DNA from: Megalopta genalis
Taxonomy: Eukaryota; Arthropoda; Insecta; Hymenoptera; Halictidae
DNA length: 64,000 nucleotides
Direction: 5' to 3'
NCBI RefSeq assembly: GCF_051020955.1
Contig: NW_027476676.1
Coordinates: 1-64,000, forward strand
The notes under the pieces are model-generated. The model was not told the DNA's origin. It was given only the letters and a program-made list of their open reading frames with translations, and did not search any database. Position numbers and translations under genes: made by a program. Shown here in pieces: positions 62,591 to 64,000 of the stretch. Each line of letters begins with the position of its first letter. Position 1 is the first letter of the stretch.

Positions 62591-64000
62591 TATAAGTGAT
62601 ATGGCTTCAAATGCAGGCGAAACAAACGAGTTAGCTTCAAACCCATGCGAAACGCATGATTTACCATCTAATCAATGCGAAGTAGAAGGCTGATCTTCGA
62701 ATCCATGCGAAGCAAATGGTGTAGCTACAAATACTTGTGATATACATGATTTAGTTTCAACGGCATGCGAAACAAACGAGTTAGATTCAAATCCATGCGA
62801 AACACATGATTTAGCTTCAAATCAATGCGAAGTAGAAGGGTTACCTTCGAATCCATGCGAAACAAATGGTTTAGCAGCAAATACTTGTGATATACATGTT
62901 TTAGCTTCAACTGCATGCGAAACAAACGAGGTAGCTTCAAGTCCATGCGAACACATGATTTAGCTTCAAATCAATGCGAGGTAGGAGGCTTATCTTCGAA
63001 TCCATGCGAAACAAATGGTTTAGCTTCAAATACTTGTGATATACATGACTTAGCTTCAACAGCATGCGAAACGAACGAGTTAGCTTCAAATCCATGCGAA
63101 ACACATGATTTAGCTTCAAATCAATGCGAATTAGAAGTGTTATCTTCGAATCCATGCGAAACATATGATATAGCTTCAAATACTTGTGATATACATGATT
63201 TAGCTTCAACAACATGCTAAACAAACGAGTTAGCTTCAAGTCCAAACGAAAAACATGATTTAGTATCAAGTCAACGCGAAGTTGATGGCTTTGCTTCAAA
63301 TAAATGCAAAAAGAATGATTTAGCTTCACATACTTGTGAATATAAGTGATATAGCTTCAAATACTTGTGATATACATGATTTAGTTTCAACAGCATGCGA
63401 AACAAACGAGTTAGCTTCAAATCCATGCGAAACACATGATTTAGCATCTAATCAATGCGAAGTAGAAGGCTGATCTTCGAATTCATGCGAAACAAATGGT
63501 TTAGCTTCAAATACTTGTGATACACTTGATTTAGCTTCAACAGCATGCGAAACAAACGAGTTAGCTTCAAATCCATGCGAAACACATGATTTAGCTTCAA
63601 ATCAATGCGAATTAGAAGGGTTATCTTTGAATACATGCGAAACATATGATATAGCTTCAAATACTTGTGATATACATGATTTAGCTTCAACAACATGCTA
63701 AACAAACGAGTTAGCTTCAAGTCCAAACGAAAAACATGATTTAGTATCAAGTCAACGCGAAGTAGGAGGCTTATCTTCGAATCCATGCGAAACAAATGGT
63801 TTAGCTTCAAATACTTGTGATATACATGATTTAGCTTCAACAGCATGCGAAACTAACGAGTTAGCTTCAAATCCATGCGAAACACATGATTTAGATTAAA
63901 ATCAATGCGAAGTAGAAGGGTTACCTTCGAATCCATGCGAAACAAATGGTTTAGCTTCAAATACTTTTGATATACATGATTCAGCTTCAACTGCCTGCGA

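Larger units (their letters stand above)
29346..64000. repeat. Satellite array, right arm (same 150-bp unit, more variant monomers)
   Basis: Direct continuation of the left arm. The interrupted monomer resumes at ATATGATATAGC right after the retrotransposon. About 1,150 monomers follow, in the same five-type order. From about 37 kb a 31-bp variant containing AATATAAGTGATAT becomes frequent. I located some 35 of them between 37.4 and 63.4 kb, mostly spaced near 300, 450, 600, 750 or 900 bp, which are multiples of the 150-bp unit. Many blocks of 0.6-2 kb are near-identical neighbours, so this arm looks more recently amplified than the left one. The array runs off the window at both ends, so its full size is unknown. 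No gene or RNA gene is seen in it. Confidence 0.97.

Overview
The window is almost entirely one eukaryotic satellite array, about 58 kb of it, interrupted by a single apparently intact LTR retrotransposon at 23635-29345. The satellite is built from ~30-bp monomers. Five monomer types follow each other in fixed order, giving a 150-bp higher-order unit. Larger blocks (about 450, 600, 750, 1650, 1950, 4000 and 4100-4800 bp) were duplicated on top of this. The retroelement is a Ty3/gypsy-type (Metaviridae) element on the minus strand. Its LTRs, primer site, Gag zinc knuckle, polymerase and initiator-like motif suggest a metazoan, most likely an arthropod host. I cannot name the species from the sequence. 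I see no bacterial features, tRNA, rRNA or ordinary host gene.

Layout. Positions 1-23634 are satellite, with a tandem macro-repeat between about 6.2 and 15.6 kb. Positions 23635-29345 hold the retrotransposon: 264-bp LTRs differing at only three positions, an ATAT target duplication, an 18-nt primer site matching tRNA-Pro, gag, pol (protease, reverse transcriptase, RNase H, integrase with a GPY/F tail), a ~0.7 kb tail without an obvious env, and a polypurine tract. Positions 29346-64000 are again satellite. From about 37 kb onward this arm carries frequent 31-bp variant monomers, mostly spaced at multiples of 150 bp, and many recent-looking block duplications.

How it works. Gag and Pol would together carry out a copy-and-paste cycle. 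Unusual points are that the only good gag ATG lies inside the 5' LTR, directly after an AATAAA, so Gag is translated through the primer site. Pol could be reached either by a -1 shift at A AAA AAG inside the zinc knuckle or by restart at an overlapping TAATG. Because 30 is a multiple of three, the satellite keeps three reading frames open at once and produces many long decapeptide-repeat ORFs (up to ~650 codons on the minus strand). I treat these as by-products of the repeat and not as genes, and list what would overturn that view.
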